In this document: in pieces, positions 8,030 to 18,240 of the stretch
How the letters are laid out: each line of letters opens with the position of its first letter
Numbering within the stretch: the first letter of the stretch is position 1
NCBI RefSeq assembly: GCF_017794765.1
Contig: NZ_CP051236.1
Coordinates: 927,307-991,306, forward strand
DNA length: 64,000 nucleotides
Direction of reading: 5' to 3'
From: Nitratireductor sp.
GTDB lineage: Bacteria; Pseudomonadota; Alphaproteobacteria; Rhizobiales; Rhizobiaceae
The notes under the pieces: model-generated
What the model was told of the DNA's origin: nothing
Databases searched by the model: none
The model's input: the letters and a program-made list of their open reading frames with translations, nothing else
Position numbers and translations under genes: made by a program

Positions 8030-10213
8030 ATGGAAAATCGCGTTGAGCTTCATGGGTTGAAGGTTGCGGAAGAGCTGCGCGATTTCGCCGTGAGAGAGGT
8101 GCTCCCTGGTACCGGCATAGAACCCGACAAATTCTGGAAAGCGCTCTCGGAGATCGTTCACGATCTGGCGCCGAAAAACCGTGCCTTGCTCGCCAAACGC
8201 GATGCCATGCAAGAGAAGATCGACGCCTGGTACAGGGAAAACGGCGCGCCTTCCGATCAGGAAGCCTATCAGGACTTCCTGCGCGAGATCGGCTATCTGC
8301 TGCCGGAAGGCGAGGCCTTCTCGGTCTCAACACAAAATGTCGATCCGGAGATTGCCAGTGTTGCCGGGCCGCAGCTCGTCGTGCCAGTGATGAATGCGCG
8401 CTACGCGCTCAACGCGGCCAACGCCCGCTGGGGTTCGCTCTACGATGCGCTTTACGGCACCGACGCCATTTCCGAGGAGGATGGGGCGGAAAAGGGCAAG
8501 GGCTACAATCCGAAGCGCGGCGAAAGGGTCATCGCCTGGGCGCGTGCCTTCCTCGATGGCAGCGCGCCGTTGGATGGTGCTTCCTGGGCAGACATTGCCG
8601 GCCTTTCGGTTGTCGATGGTCACCTCGTGGCGAAAACCGATGGCGGTGAAGCGCGCCTGAAGGATGCTTCGAAATTCGTCGGCTATCGGGGTGGGGCCGA
8701 TCAGCCGACCGCCGTTCTGCTCGCCACCAATGGCATGCATGCGGAGATCGTGATCGACCGCAACCACCCGATTGGCAAGACCGACAAGGCGGGCATTGCC
8801 GATGTGGTGCTGGAATCGGCTCTGACCACGATCCAGGATTGCGAGGATTCCGTTGCCGCCGTGGATGCGGAAGACAAGGTCGTCGTCTATCGCAACTGGC
8901 TCGGCCTGATGAAGGGTGATCTTGAAGAGCAGGTAACGAAGGGCGACAAGACCTTCACGCGCCGCCTGAACCCCGATCGTGAATACACCGCGCCCGATGG
9001 CGGGACACTCACGCTTCCCGGTCGTTCGCTGATGCTGGTGCGCAATGTCGGTCACCTGATGACCAATCCGGCCATTCTCGACGCCGATGGCAATGAAGTG
9101 CCGGAAGGCATCATGGACGCGCTCTTCACTGCAGCCATTGCGCTGCACGATATCGGGCCAAATGGCCGCCGCATGAACAGCCGTGCGGGCTCCATGTATG
9201 TGGTGAAGCCGAAGATGCACGGGCCTGAAGAGGTGGCCTTCGCTGTGGAACTGTTCGGTCGCGTCGAGAAAGCCCTCGGCATGGCGCCCAACACCATGAA
9301 AATGGGTATCATGGACGAGGAGCGTCGCACCACGATCAACCTGAAAGAGTGCATCCGCGCCGCGCGCGAGCGGGTGGTCTTCATCAACACTGGTTTCCTC
9401 GACCGCACCGGCGACGAGATCCACACCTCCATGGAAGCCGGTCCGATGATCCGCAAGGGCGACATGAAGCAGGCCGCCTGGATCGCCGCCTACGAAAACT
9501 GGAATGTCGATATCGGCCTTGAGTGCGGTCTTTCCGGCCACGCCCAGATCGGCAAGGGCATGTGGGCCATGCCCGACCTGATGGCGGCGATGCTGGAGCA
9601 GAAGATCGGACATCCGAAGGCCGGCGCAAACACGGCATGGGTGCCGTCGCCTACGGCCGCTACGCTTCACGCCACGCATTATCATCAGGTGGATGTGCAT
9701 GCCGTTCAGGCCGAACTGAAAAACCGCAAGCGCGCAGCGCTTTCCGATATTCTCTCGGTGCCGGTAGCGACGCGCCCCAACTGGACGCCGGAGGAAGTCC
9801 AGAAGGAGCTCGACAACAACGCGCAGGGCATACTGGGCTATGTGGTGCGCTGGATCGATCAGGGCGTCGGCTGCTCCAAGGTTCCCGATATCAATGATGT
9901 CGGCCTGATGGAAGATCGCGCGACATTGCGTATTTCCGCCCAGCACATGGCAAACTGGCTGCATCATGGCGTCGCAAGCAAAGAGCAGGTGATGGAAACG
10001 ATGAAGCGCATGGCGGCGGTTGTTGACCGGCAGAATGAAGGCGATCCGCTCTATCGCCCGATGGCGCCGGATTTCGACAATTCCATTGCCTTTCAGGCGG
10101 CCTGCGACCTTGTGTTCAAGGGCCGGGAACAGCCCAATGGCTACACTGAGCCGGTTCTGCATGCACGCCGCCTTGAACTGAAGGCGCAAGACAGTGCAAG
10201 TAGAGCATCATGA
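8030..10213 (+). CDS. glcB: Malate synthase G
   Basis: Condenses glyoxylate with acetyl-CoA to malate in the glyoxylate shunt and glycolate use. The 727-residue monomeric G form matches E. coli GlcB (723 aa) throughout: [81 protein letters not shown], and the C-terminal [21 protein letters not shown] with EDRATLRIS. The Arg and Asp/Glu residues of the active site lie in these blocks. GAGGAG at 8014-8019 supports the ATG. Isocitrate lyase is not in the window. Confidence 0.97.
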   Translation: MENRVELHGLKVAEELRDFAVREVLPGTGIEPDKFWKALSEIVHDLAPKNRALLAKRDAMQEKIDAWYRENGAPSDQEAYQDFLREIGYLLPEGEAFSVSTQNVDPEIASVAGPQLVVPVMNARYALNAANARWGSLYDALYGTDAISEEDGAEKGKGYNPKRGERVIAWARAFLDGSAPLDGASWADIAGLSVVDGHLVAKTDGGEARLKDASKFVGYRGGADQPTAVLLATNGMHAEIVIDRNHPIGKTDKAGIADVVLESALTTIQDCEDSVAAVDAEDKVVVYRNWLGLMKGDLEEQVTKGDKTFTRRLNPDREYTAPDGGTLTLPGRSLMLVRNVGHLMTNPAILDADGNEVPEGIMDALFTAAIALHDIGPNGRRMNSRAGSMYVVKPKMHGPEEVAFAVELFGRVEKALGMAPNTMKMGIMDEERRTTINLKECIRAARERVVFINTGFLDRTGDEIHTSMEAGPMIRKGDMKQAAWIAAYENWNVDIGLECGLSGHAQIGKGMWAMPDLMAAMLEQKIGHPKAGANTAWVPSPTAATLHATHYHQVDVHAVQAELKNRKRAALSDILSVPVATRPNWTPEEVQKELDNNAQGILGYVVRWIDQGVGCSKVPDINDVGLMEDRATLRISAQHMANWLHHGVASKEQVMETMKRMAAVVDRQNEGDPLYRPMAPDFDNSIAFQAACDLVFKGREQPNGYTEPVLHARRLELKAQDSASRAS

Positions 10214-10274
10214 CCCGCTGATGGCGCATCGGATTCGCTGGCGGAACAACAACAGGTCGCCGGATTGTGCCTGA

Positions 10275-10955
10275 ATGAAGATCCTTGCAATCGATACCGC
10301 GGCGGCGCTCTGCGCCGCCTGCGTTCTTGAAACCGATACGGATGAAGAGCTCAGTCGGCATGTGCTGGACCTGGGCAAGGGGCATGCCGAATACGTCATG
10401 TCCGTCATCGAAGACGCGCTGCAGACTGCCGGTCTCGGCTATGAGGCACTCGGAGCTGTGGCTGTCTCGGTCGGACCGGGATCATTCACCGGCGTGCGGG
10501 TCGGAGTGTCGGCAGCACGCGGCCTTGCACTGGCTCTCAATGTGCCTGCCATTGGCGTTTCCACACTGGAGGCGCTTGGCGAGGAGGCGCGCGCGGTGCT
10601 TCCCGGACGCATTGTTCTCGTGGCGCTTGGTCAGCGCGCGCCAAGTCTTTTCGCCGCGGGCTTCAACCGCGAGGGGCGCGTTCTTCTCGAACCTCAGAGC
10701 CAGCCAGCGGAGAGGCTGGCCGAATGGGCCTTTGCCGAGAATGCAGTCGTCTACGGCGTTGCCGCAGAGCTTGTAGCCGCGGCTGGCTCGCCGGCGCTCG
10801 ACATCCAGCCAGCTGGCGCGACAGCGGATATTCTGACCTTCGCCCGGCTGGCGGCTGCGAAGGGGGCGAGTGGCGAGCTGCCGAAGCCACTCTATCTGCG
10901 CGCACCGGACGCCGCACCGCAGCAGAATTTCGCGCTCCCGCGGAAGGAAGGCTGA
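10275..10955 (+). CDS. tsaB: tRNA threonylcarbamoyladenosine biosynthesis protein TsaB
   Basis: Non-catalytic ASKHA-fold partner of TsaD in making t6A37 in tRNAs that read ANN codons. At 226 residues it has the family start MKILAIDTAAALCAA and the motif VGPGSFTGVRVGVSAARGLA at about residues 67-86. The stop overlaps the rimI start (TGATG), indicating translational coupling, and the tsaB-rimI pair is common in proteobacteria. The TsaD gene itself is not in the window. Confidence 0.94.
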   Translation: MKILAIDTAAALCAACVLETDTDEELSRHVLDLGKGHAEYVMSVIEDALQTAGLGYEALGAVAVSVGPGSFTGVRVGVSAARGLALALNVPAIGVSTLEALGEEARAVLPGRIVLVALGQRAPSLFAAGFNREGRVLLEPQSQPAERLAEWAFAENAVVYGVAAELVAAAGSPALDIQPAGATADILTFARLAAAKGASGELPKPLYLRAPDAAPQQNFALPRKEG

Positions 10956-11440
10956 TGGCGCTCTTTCCGAGAAAACGCGAGTTTGTCGTGCGACCGCTGG
11001 AGGTCGCAGACAGTCTTGTTCTGGCCGACATGCACGCCGAAGACTTTGCTCGCCCGTGGAGCGATGCGGAGTTTGAAGCACTCCTCACACAGGATGGCGT
11101 GTTCGGTTTCGCCGTTTCCGAAATCGGCAGAAAACCGCCGCAGCTTGCCGGGTTCGTGCTTGCGCGACAGGCCGCGGATGAGGGCGAGATCCTCACCATT
11201 CTTGTCGCCCGCAACCAGCGCCGTCACGGGCTTGGCCGTCAACTGATGGATGCGGTGCTTTTCAGAATGCATGGTGACCGGGTGGCGGCGCTGTTCCTCG
11301 AGGTGGATGAAACCAACACTGCTGCCATCGCGCTCTACCGTCGCCTCGGCTTCCGTCAGGTTGGAGGTCGGCCCGACTATTACCGCGATGCAAACGGCCG
11401 GCGCACCAGCGCTCTGGTAATGCGCCGCGACCTGCGTTGA
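10955..11440 (+). CDS. rimI: Ribosomal-protein-alanine N-acetyltransferase RimI (GNAT family)
   Basis: GNAT acetyltransferase that in E. coli acetylates the N-terminus of ribosomal protein S18. The 161-residue protein carries the acetyl-CoA pyrophosphate loop NQRRHGLG and the C-terminal block LEVDETNTAAIALYRRLGF typical of RimI. The open frame extends upstream to 10724 inside tsaB, but ATG 10955 overlapping the tsaB stop, preceded by GGAAGGAAG at 10942-10950, is the natural start. Specificity is inferred from synteny with tsaB. Confidence 0.9.
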   Translation: MALFPRKREFVVRPLEVADSLVLADMHAEDFARPWSDAEFEALLTQDGVFGFAVSEIGRKPPQLAGFVLARQAADEGEILTILVARNQRRHGLGRQLMDAVLFRMHGDRVAALFLEVDETNTAAIALYRRLGFRQVGGRPDYYRDANGRRTSALVMRRDLR

Positions 11441-11535
11441 GCTGGAGCCTGATGTTTCCCGCAAACGGAAAATGCTGTAGAGGGTCCATTCCTCGCAACG
11501 GGCCTCAAAGCTAATTCAGGGCTGATCAAAGGCTG

Positions 11536-12330
11536 ATGTTCAGCACGCTACGTTTCGTCATCTCAATTCTGATTGTCGCGCTCTACACACTGCCGCTCAT
11601 GGTGGTGCAGGAGATCGCGCTCAGAACCGGGTTTTTCAGCGACCGCATCGTGCCGCGCCTCTGGCACAGGCTCACCCTGCGCGTGCTCGGTGTGCGGGTG
11701 CGCATGGAAGGGCATCCGTCACGGGAGCGCCCACAGATGATCGTCGCCAATCATGTCTCCTGGCTCGACATTCTGGTGCTCGGGTCACTCGATGGCGTAC
11801 ACTTCATTGCCAAGTCAGAAATGCGGAACTGGCCCATCCTCGGCACATTCGCGCGGCAGCAGCGTTCAGTGTTCGTTGAGCGCGAGCGCCGCCGCACCTC
11901 GCCGGAGCAGGCGCGGGAGATTGCCGAGCGGCTTTCCGACGGGGATCCGATGGTGCTTTTTGCCGAGGGCACGACCGGTGATGGCAACAAGGTCCTGCCG
12001 TTCAAGAGCACGCTTTTCAGCGCCGCGCAGCTTGCGCTGGCGAGCGACCGGGCCGAAAGCGTCACGGTGCAGCCCGTGGCGATCACTTATCTGAGTAAGG
12101 GCGGGCTCCGCCTCGACCGGCGCGAGCGCGCCGCGCTGTCGTGGATCGGCGATACCGACCTCTTGCCCAACCTCATCACGGTTCTTCAGTCGCGGCCCGT
12201 CGATATTGTTGTGCGCTATGGCGATCCGATCCCGTTTCTGGCAAAAGGCGACCGCAAGACCGTCACGCGGGAAGCCGAGGCGCAGGTGCGCGCCATGCTC
12301 ACGGCAGGCTTACGCGGCACCGAAATCTGA
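11536..12330 (+). CDS. Lysophospholipid acyltransferase (PlsC / OlsA-like)
   Basis: Membrane-associated acyl-ACP/CoA-dependent acyltransferase. Catalytic HX4D is His73-Asp78 in NHVSWLD; the substrate motif FAEGTTGDGNK is at about residues 142-152. There is one N-terminal hydrophobic helix (about 5-25). It is 264 residues, normal for PlsC. The chemistry is 2-acylation of a lyso-lipid. In rhizobia the gene just upstream of miaB has, from memory, been described as OlsA, which O-acylates lyso-ornithine lipid; therefore either phosphatidic acid or ornithine-lipid synthesis is possible. No olsB gene is visible here. AAAGG at 11527-11531 precedes the ATG. Confidence 0.88.
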   Translation: MFSTLRFVISILIVALYTLPLMVVQEIALRTGFFSDRIVPRLWHRLTLRVLGVRVRMEGHPSRERPQMIVANHVSWLDILVLGSLDGVHFIAKSEMRNWPILGTFARQQRSVFVERERRRTSPEQAREIAERLSDGDPMVLFAEGTTGDGNKVLPFKSTLFSAAQLALASDRAESVTVQPVAITYLSKGGLRLDRRERAALSWIGDTDLLPNLITVLQSRPVDIVVRYGDPIPFLAKGDRKTVTREAEAQVRAMLTAGLRGTEI

Positions 12331-12393
12331 CGGATTCATCACACAGCGAAGAATCGTCTGTTTTTTGACACGCAAAAACGTTAGGAAACCGGC

Positions 12394-13806
12394 ATGGAAC
12401 AGAATATCGCGCCGGAAACCGGCAGCTCCGAAAACACTGGCAACGCATCTGAAGTGCGCCCCGCCACCAAGAAGGTTTTCGTGAAGACCTATGGCTGCCA
12501 GATGAATGTCTACGACTCGCAGCGCATGTCCGATGCGCTCGCAGCCGACGGCTATGCGCCGACGGATCAGATCGAAGAGGCCGACCTCGTGCTTCTCAAT
12601 ACCTGCCACATCCGCGAGAAGGCGGCGGAGAAGGTGTACTCCGAGCTTGGCCGCATCCGCCAGCTCAAGGAAGCGCGCAGCCAGGCCGGCCGCGAGACCG
12701 TGATCGGCGTGGCCGGTTGCGTGGCGCAGGCCGAGGGGCAGGAGATCCTGCGCCGTGCGCCTGCCGTGGATCTGGTGATCGGGCCGCAGACCTACCACCG
12801 CCTGCCCAAAGTGGTGAAGCGCGCGCTTGGCGGCGAAAAGATCGTCGAGACCGAATACGCGATCGAAGACAAGTTCGAGCATCTGCCGCAGCCGCAGAAG
12901 CGCGTGGTGCGCAATCGCGGCGTGACGGCATTCCTCACCGTTCAGGAAGGCTGCGACAAGTTCTGCACCTTCTGTGTGGTGCCCTATACGCGTGGTTCGG
13001 AAATCTCCCGGCCCGTGGCGCAGATCGTTGCCGAGGCGGAACGCCTCGCCGAGGGCGGCGTGCGCGAGGTGACGCTGCTTGGACAGAACGTCAACGCCTG
13101 GCATGGCGAGGGTGCGGACGGGCGGGAATGGGGGCTTGGCGAACTTCTTTTCCGGCTGGCTGAAATCCCCGGTCTCGACCGGCTGCGCTACACGACCAGT
13201 CATCCGCGCGACATGGATGACGCGCTGATCGCCGCCCACCGCGATTTGCCCAAGCTGATGCCTTATCTCCACCTTCCGGTGCAGTCGGGATCCGACCGGA
13301 TCCTGAAAGCAATGAACCGCAAGCATACGGGCGATGAATATCGCCGGCTGATCGACAGGATCAGAGAGGCGCGGCCCGACATCGCCATGTCGGGCGATTT
13401 CATCGTCGGTTTCCCTGGCGAAACGGATCAGGATTTCGAGGACACGATGCAACTGATCCGCGACGTGACCTATGCGCAGGCCTTCTCGTTCAAATATTCG
13501 CCGCGTCCGGGTACGCCGGGGGCGGATCTGGGCGGTCAAGTGCCGGAAGCGGTTAAGGATGAGCGGCTTCAGGCGCTCCAGGCGCTGCTCACCGAACAGC
13601 AGCGCGCTTTCGTTCAGAGCCTCGTCGGTACCGAGATGGACGTGCTTCTTGAAAAACCCGGTCGTCAGCCGGGACAGCGTGTCGGCCGGTCGCCCTGGCT
13701 GCAACCTGTGATTCTTGATGAAAAAGCCGGCGAAATCGGTGACATTATCAATGTTCGAATCACGCAGGCAGGCCCCAACAGCCTGTTTGCCGAGCCGGTG
13801 TCGTAA
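12394..13806 (+). CDS. miaB: tRNA-2-methylthio-N6-dimethylallyladenosine synthase MiaB
   Basis: Radical-SAM methylthiotransferase that converts i6A37 to ms2i6A37 in tRNA. The N-terminal domain has three cluster-binding cysteines, Cys35 (KTYGCQMN), Cys71 (NTCHIRE) and Cys109 (AGCVAQ). The radical-SAM cluster is CX3CX2C at Cys187, Cys191 and Cys194. A TRAM domain occupies about residues 395-465. Length 470 compares with 474 in E. coli. It is followed 11 nt later by phoH, beginning the conserved set miaB-phoH-ybeY-corC-lnt. Confidence 0.97.
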   Translation: MEQNIAPETGSSENTGNASEVRPATKKVFVKTYGCQMNVYDSQRMSDALAADGYAPTDQIEEADLVLLNTCHIREKAAEKVYSELGRIRQLKEARSQAGRETVIGVAGCVAQAEGQEILRRAPAVDLVIGPQTYHRLPKVVKRALGGEKIVETEYAIEDKFEHLPQPQKRVVRNRGVTAFLTVQEGCDKFCTFCVVPYTRGSEISRPVAQIVAEAERLAEGGVREVTLLGQNVNAWHGEGADGREWGLGELLFRLAEIPGLDRLRYTTSHPRDMDDALIAAHRDLPKLMPYLHLPVQSGSDRILKAMNRKHTGDEYRRLIDRIREARPDIAMSGDFIVGFPGETDQDFEDTMQLIRDVTYAQAFSFKYSPRPGTPGADLGGQVPEAVKDERLQALQALLTEQQRAFVQSLVGTEMDVLLEKPGRQPGQRVGRSPWLQPVILDEKAGEIGDIINVRITQAGPNSLFAEPVS

Positions 13807-13810
13807 AGGA
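13805..13810 (+). promoter_or_regulatory. Ribosome-binding site deciding the TTG start of phoH
   Basis: AAAGGA (within TAAAGGAGAGG) lies 7 nt before a TTG at 13818. The first in-frame ATG (13845) has no comparable site, so the TTG is the best start. Confidence 0.65.
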
Positions 13811-13817
13811 GAGGCGT

Positions 13818-14834
13818 TTGACCGCCAGCACTGAGTTGAAGAACATGCCCTCCGGGGCCTCCGACATGGCACACATCGTGCTGACCTTCGATGACAACAA
13901 GCTGGCCAGCGCCCTCTACGGGCCATTCGACGAGAATCTGGCCCAGATCGAGCAGCGGCTCGGCGTGGATATCCGCTCCAAGGGCAATCAGCTTACCGTC
14001 AAGGGAGAGAGCGTTGCGGCCGCACAGGCGCGCCGTGCGCTCGATTATCTCTACGATCTCCTCCAAAAGGGGACGGAGCTTGCCCCCTCCGATGTGGACG
14101 GTGCCGTGCGGCTGGCCATCGCCGCCGATGAACAGCTCACCTTCCCGACGATGGAGAGCAAGGGAAAGCTCGCCGCCGCGCAGATTTCCACGCGCAAGCG
14201 CACCGTGCACGCGCGCTCGGCCAATCAGGACGCCTATATGCGGGCGCTGGAGCGCTCGGAACTGGTGTTCGGCATCGGTCCTGCCGGCACGGGAAAGACC
14301 TTCCTCGCCGTAGCCTATGCCGCCATGCTTCTGGAGCGCGGCGCGGTGGACCGCATCATTTTGTCGCGGCCGGCTGTGGAAGCAGGTGAGCGGCTTGGCT
14401 TCCTGCCGGGCGACATGCGCGAAAAGGTCGACCCCTACCTGCGCCCGCTCTATGACGCGCTTTACGACATGATACCGGCGGAAAAGGTGGAACGCGCGCT
14501 GGCGGCAGACGTGATCGAGATTGCGCCACTTGCCTTCATGCGCGGCCGCACGCTGGCCAATTCAGTGGTCATCCTCGATGAGGCGCAGAACACCACGCCG
14601 ATGCAGATGAAGATGTTTTTGACGCGGCTTGGCGAGAACGCCCGAATGATCGTCACCGGCGACCCGAGCCAGATCGACCTCCCGCCCAACACAAAGTCGG
14701 GCCTGGTTGAAGCGCTTGAGGTTCTGGGTGACGTGTCTGGTATCGTTACCGTCCGCTTCGACGAGAAGGACGTGGTGCGCCATCCGCTGGTGGCTGCGAT
14801 TGTCCGGGCCTATGACAAGAAGGCGCGGGGCTGA
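13818..14834 (+). CDS. PhoH family ATPase (PhoH-like protein)
   Basis: Cytoplasmic P-loop ATPase of the PhoH/YbeZ family, linked with YbeY in ribosome and RNA maturation. The 338-residue protein has an N-terminal KH-like region, Walker A GPAGTGKTF (about residues 154-162), RPAVEAGERLGFLPGD, Walker B VVILDEAQNTT (about 246-256) and the sensor segment IVTGDPSQIDLP. The start is TTG; alternatives are ATG at 13845 or 13866. It is followed 13 nt later by ybeY, the usual order. The precise biochemical role of the family is not settled. Confidence 0.94.
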   Translation: MTASTELKNMPSGASDMAHIVLTFDDNKLASALYGPFDENLAQIEQRLGVDIRSKGNQLTVKGESVAAAQARRALDYLYDLLQKGTELAPSDVDGAVRLAIAADEQLTFPTMESKGKLAAAQISTRKRTVHARSANQDAYMRALERSELVFGIGPAGTGKTFLAVAYAAMLLERGAVDRIILSRPAVEAGERLGFLPGDMREKVDPYLRPLYDALYDMIPAEKVERALAADVIEIAPLAFMRGRTLANSVVILDEAQNTTPMQMKMFLTRLGENARMIVTGDPSQIDLPPNTKSGLVEALEVLGDVSGIVTVRFDEKDVVRHPLVAAIVRAYDKKARG

Positions 14835-14847
14835 TCCGCGCGGGCTG

Positions 14848-15351
14848 ATGGACGATATTCCTCCTGCCGGTACAAAGCCGGAAATCGTTGTTGAAGTCGC
14901 CATTGAGGCGGGTGACTGGACATCTGAAACTGCGCTTCAGACGCTGGCTGAGCGGGCCGTTCGCGCGGCTGTAGCCGTAATTGAACTTGAGCCGGATGAG
15001 GGTGGGGCGGTCAGCCTGCTTTTCACTGGCGACGCCGAAATCCAGGTGTTGAATCGCGAATGGCGCGGCAGGGACAAGCCCACCAATGTGCTTTCCTTTC
15101 CTGCTCCTGAGATGCTCAATCCGGGAGATGAATTGCAGCCCCTCGGGGACATTATTGTCGCCCACGAGACCGTCGCGAGGGAAGCTGCAGAAGAGGGTAA
15201 GCAATTCGATCACCATCTGACGCATCTCATCGTTCATGGATTTTTGCATATCATGGGATATGACCATGAAACCGATGAAGAAGCTGAAGAGATGGAAGAA
15301 TTGGAGCGCAAAGCGCTGCAAACACTTGCCATTCACGATCCGTACGCCTAA
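14848..15351 (+). CDS. ybeY: Endoribonuclease YbeY (16S rRNA maturation)
   Basis: Zinc-dependent single-strand endoribonuclease for 16S rRNA 3'-end maturation and ribosome quality control. The metal motif HGFLHIMGYDH gives ligands His130, His134 and His140 of the 167-residue protein; the conserved DKPTNVLSFP is at about residues 77-86. ATG 14848 lies just after phoH; the frame is open upstream into phoH but those codons overlap it. corC follows after 27 nt. Confidence 0.95.
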   Translation: MDDIPPAGTKPEIVVEVAIEAGDWTSETALQTLAERAVRAAVAVIELEPDEGGAVSLLFTGDAEIQVLNREWRGRDKPTNVLSFPAPEMLNPGDELQPLGDIIVAHETVAREAAEEGKQFDHHLTHLIVHGFLHIMGYDHETDEEAEEMEELERKALQTLAIHDPYA

Positions 15352-15378
15352 CTGAAGGGCTTAATTGAACAAACGGCC

Positions 15379-16434
15379 ATGACAGAGAACACGATGATCG
15401 CGGCGGGAGATGTGCCCGCAAGCGAGACGAACTCCCCCGAGGAGGGGGAAGAGGGGTCTAGTAGGCCCCCGCAACGAAACACCGGCAGCCGCCTGTCCCT
15501 TTGGGAGAGAATGATGGCAGCGCTAGGCATTCGAAACGGCTCCTCGCTGCGCGATGATCTCGCGGATGCACTGGACGAGCACACCCACGACACGGCGGCC
15601 TTCTCCCCCGGTGAAAGGGCAATGCTGAAGAACATCCTTCGCCTGCGCGAATTGCGCGTCGAGGATGTGATGGTTCCACGCGCCGATATCGAGGCAGTGG
15701 ATCTCAACACAACGCTGGGCGAGCTCCTGAACGCCTTCGAGCGGTCAGGTCATTCGCGCATGCCGGTCTACGGCGAGACGCTGGATGATCCGCGCGGGAT
15801 GGTGCACATCCGGGATGTGGTGACCCACATCACCAAAACGGCCAGGGCCAAAAGAGGCCGGGCAAGAAAAACGCCTGAGCCTGCCGCGTTCGATCTAGGC
15901 AAGGTCGATCTTGACCGCACGATCGGCGAGTTGAGCCTGCCCCGTTCCATTCTGTTCGTACCACCTTCCATGCTTGCATCGGACCTGATGGCCCGGATGC
16001 AGGCGTCTCGCACACAGATGGCCCTTGTCATCGACGAATATGGTGGCACCGATGGTCTCGTTTCGCTGGAAGACATCGTCGAGATGGTTGTCGGCGATAT
16101 CGAGGATGAGCATGACGACGACGCACCTCTCATCGAGCAGGTCGGCGAGGATGTTTTTGTCGTGGACGCCAAGGCGGAAATCGAGGATGTGGCTGAAGTG
16201 ATCGGTGACGATTTCCACGCCGAGGAACATTCCGAAGATGTGGACACGATCGGCGGCGTCATTTTCAATGTTCTGGGGCGTGTTCCTGCGCGCGGCGAAG
16301 TGGTTCAGGCAATTCCTGGCTTCGAGTTTCAGGTTCTGGACGCTGATCCACGTCGGGTAAAGCGTGTGCGCATTGTTCACAACAGGGCGTCCGAACGTCG
16401 CAGAAGATCGGCGCGTGCCGGCGACAATTTGTAG
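15379..16434 (+). CDS. CorC/HlyC family protein with CBS domain pair (hemolysin-family, TlyC-like)
   Basis: Soluble protein with two CBS domains (about residues 90-150 and 160-220) followed by a CorC_HlyC transporter-associated domain (about 240-325). The segment VEDVMVPRADIEAVD begins the first CBS and VIDEYGGTDGLVSLEDIVEMVVGDI (given here as VIDEYGGTDGLVS then LEDIVEMVVGDI) closes the second. There is no N-terminal DUF21 membrane domain, so it resembles E. coli YbeX/CorC, implicated in Mg/Co efflux and ribosome metabolism. The position between ybeY and lnt is the conserved one. The exact function is uncertain and the older label hemolysin is not supported by sequence alone. Confidence 0.9.
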   Translation: MTENTMIAAGDVPASETNSPEEGEEGSSRPPQRNTGSRLSLWERMMAALGIRNGSSLRDDLADALDEHTHDTAAFSPGERAMLKNILRLRELRVEDVMVPRADIEAVDLNTTLGELLNAFERSGHSRMPVYGETLDDPRGMVHIRDVVTHITKTARAKRGRARKTPEPAAFDLGKVDLDRTIGELSLPRSILFVPPSMLASDLMARMQASRTQMALVIDEYGGTDGLVSLEDIVEMVVGDIEDEHDDDAPLIEQVGEDVFVVDAKAEIEDVAEVIGDDFHAEEHSEDVDTIGGVIFNVLGRVPARGEVVQAIPGFEFQVLDADPRRVKRVRIVHNRASERRRRSARAGDNL

Positions 16435-16524
16435 CTCCTGACATCCAAACCCGCGATACGGTTTCAAAGCATGACAAACTACTGATACTGCTTGTCGTGT
16501 GATTCGGGTTTCACGGATGGGTGA

Positions 16525-18108
16525 ATGGAACGCGTCGCCGAACGGGTGATTTTGCTGAGTGGATGGCGGCGATCGCTCGTAGCCTTCATCGCCGGTGGTT
16601 TCGCCGCGCTGGCACAACCGCCATTTGACTTCTTCGCCGCCTGTTTTGTGTCATTTCCTGTCCTGGTCTGGCTTCTGGATGGCGCGGTCGGAGATGGCCG
16701 CGGTCTGCGTGCGCTGGCGCTCCCGGCATTCAAGACGGGTTGGTGGTTCGGCTTCGGCTATTTTATGCTTGGGCTATGGTGGATCGGCAATGCATTGCTG
16801 GTTGACGCCGGAAATTTTGCTTGGGCTGTTCCTCTTGCGATTGTCGGACTTCCCGCGTTTCTGGCCATTTTCTATGGATTTGCAGCGCTTTTCGCACGAT
16901 TTCTTTGGTCTGGTGGGATTCTGAGAATTGTTTCTCTAGCATTCTTTTTCGGTGTTTCTGAGTTGATCAGGAGCGTAATCTTCACGGGCTTTCCCTGGGG
17001 CTCCATCGGCTACGCCGCGATGCCCACACTGCTTAGTATGCAGTCGGCTAAAGTTTTCGGCCTGGTTGGCATGAATTTTCTGGCAGTTCTCGTGTTTTCG
17101 ATGCCCGCATTGCTGGGTACGCGACGGCATCTCCTGGTCGGCAGTATTACGGCTATTGGCTTGGTAACAATACAGTTTACGTATGGTTATCTAAGTCTTT
17201 CGAGAGAAAGCGCCGCTGATAAATTTTTGCCTGTCCGCATCGTCCAGCCGTCTATCAAGCAGACTGAAAAATGGGATTCCTTAGAACAAACGCGTATCTT
17301 TAATATCCTGCTTGACCTTACCCGGCGTCAGGTCGCGGATGGCGGCGCGAAACCCCAATTGATTGTCTGGCCGGAGACTGCCGTTCCATTTCTGTTTACT
17401 GATCGCCCGGAAGCCCTGGTGCAACTGGGCGAAGCGCTGGATGAGGGGCAGATGCTTCTCACCGGCGCTGTCCGGGCCGAAGGCGGCGATGGCCTGGGGG
17501 CAACCCGCTATTACAATTCGGTTGTGGCGATAGCTCAGGATGGAACAATTGTTGACGCTGTCGACAAGGTGCATCTGGTGCCGTTTGGTGAATACGTGCC
17601 ATTTGCCAACCTATTGAATAATATAGGTATAGAAGAAATAGTGCAGTCTGCAGGCCCGTTCACGGCGGGTGGTGCTCGACGCCCGATCACGGTTGAGGAG
17701 GGCACACGCGTGATGCCCTTTGTTTGCTACGAGATCATATTTCCGCATCTGGTCGCCGACGCGGCAGACCAGTCTGACATTCTTCTGAATGTCACCAATG
17801 ATGCTTGGTTTGGGGTGTCGCCTGGCCCGTACCAGCATTTCCGTCAGGCCCGTGTGCGCGCGGTTGAAAGCGGTCTCCCGCTACTGCGTGCAGCCAACTC
17901 GGGCATCTCCGCTGTGATCGACTCATCTGGTAGGGTCGTCGAGGCGTTTGACCTCAATGCAGTGGGCAATCTGGATGTCCGGATGCCTATTCAGAAGCGA
18001 GAGAAACTTTATTTTGAGAATCCGGGAACCAATGGAATGTTTATTGCGTTTGGTTTTGGGGCCGTGCTTTTCGGTGCAAGTATTGTTCGACGTCTGAGAG
18101 CGAATTGA
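16525..18108 (+). CDS. lnt: Apolipoprotein N-acyltransferase
   Basis: Inner-membrane enzyme that adds the third acyl chain to the N-terminal cysteine of lipoproteins. The 527-residue protein has six or so N-terminal membrane segments, then a nitrilase-like domain. The catalytic triad is visible: Glu284 (WPETAVPF), Lys348 (DKVHLVPFGEYVP) and Cys401 (FVCYEIIFP). The C-terminus has a final membrane helix. Codon use in the first half is somewhat less GC-biased than neighbours (runs such as tttggtct), but the product is intact. CpaD and TadD lipoproteins in this window are likely clients. Confidence 0.96.
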   Translation: MERVAERVILLSGWRRSLVAFIAGGFAALAQPPFDFFAACFVSFPVLVWLLDGAVGDGRGLRALALPAFKTGWWFGFGYFMLGLWWIGNALLVDAGNFAWAVPLAIVGLPAFLAIFYGFAALFARFLWSGGILRIVSLAFFFGVSELIRSVIFTGFPWGSIGYAAMPTLLSMQSAKVFGLVGMNFLAVLVFSMPALLGTRRHLLVGSITAIGLVTIQFTYGYLSLSRESAADKFLPVRIVQPSIKQTEKWDSLEQTRIFNILLDLTRRQVADGGAKPQLIVWPETAVPFLFTDRPEALVQLGEALDEGQMLLTGAVRAEGGDGLGATRYYNSVVAIAQDGTIVDAVDKVHLVPFGEYVPFANLLNNIGIEEIVQSAGPFTAGGARRPITVEEGTRVMPFVCYEIIFPHLVADAADQSDILLNVTNDAWFGVSPGPYQHFRQARVRAVESGLPLLRAANSGISAVIDSSGRVVEAFDLNAVGNLDVRMPIQKREKLYFENPGTNGMFIAFGFGAVLFGASIVRRLRAN

Positions 18109-18240
18109 CATCGTCCCTTTCGGCTACGCATAGTGTGTAAGCCGACTACATCGCAATTCGATTTGACAGGCTTGGGGCTCTGGGAGGTCGAAGAGGTAGA
18201 TCGGTCAATGGCAACCCCGTGCCGGACGGCGAGGGAATAT

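Noticed and set aside
8327-10189. 620-residue minus-strand ORF over glcB
   Set aside because: Shadow of malate synthase G, without coherent domains.
12310-13926. 538-residue ORF on the minus strand over miaB
   Set aside because: It is the antisense of miaB, which has all cluster cysteines and radical-SAM motifs on the plus strand.
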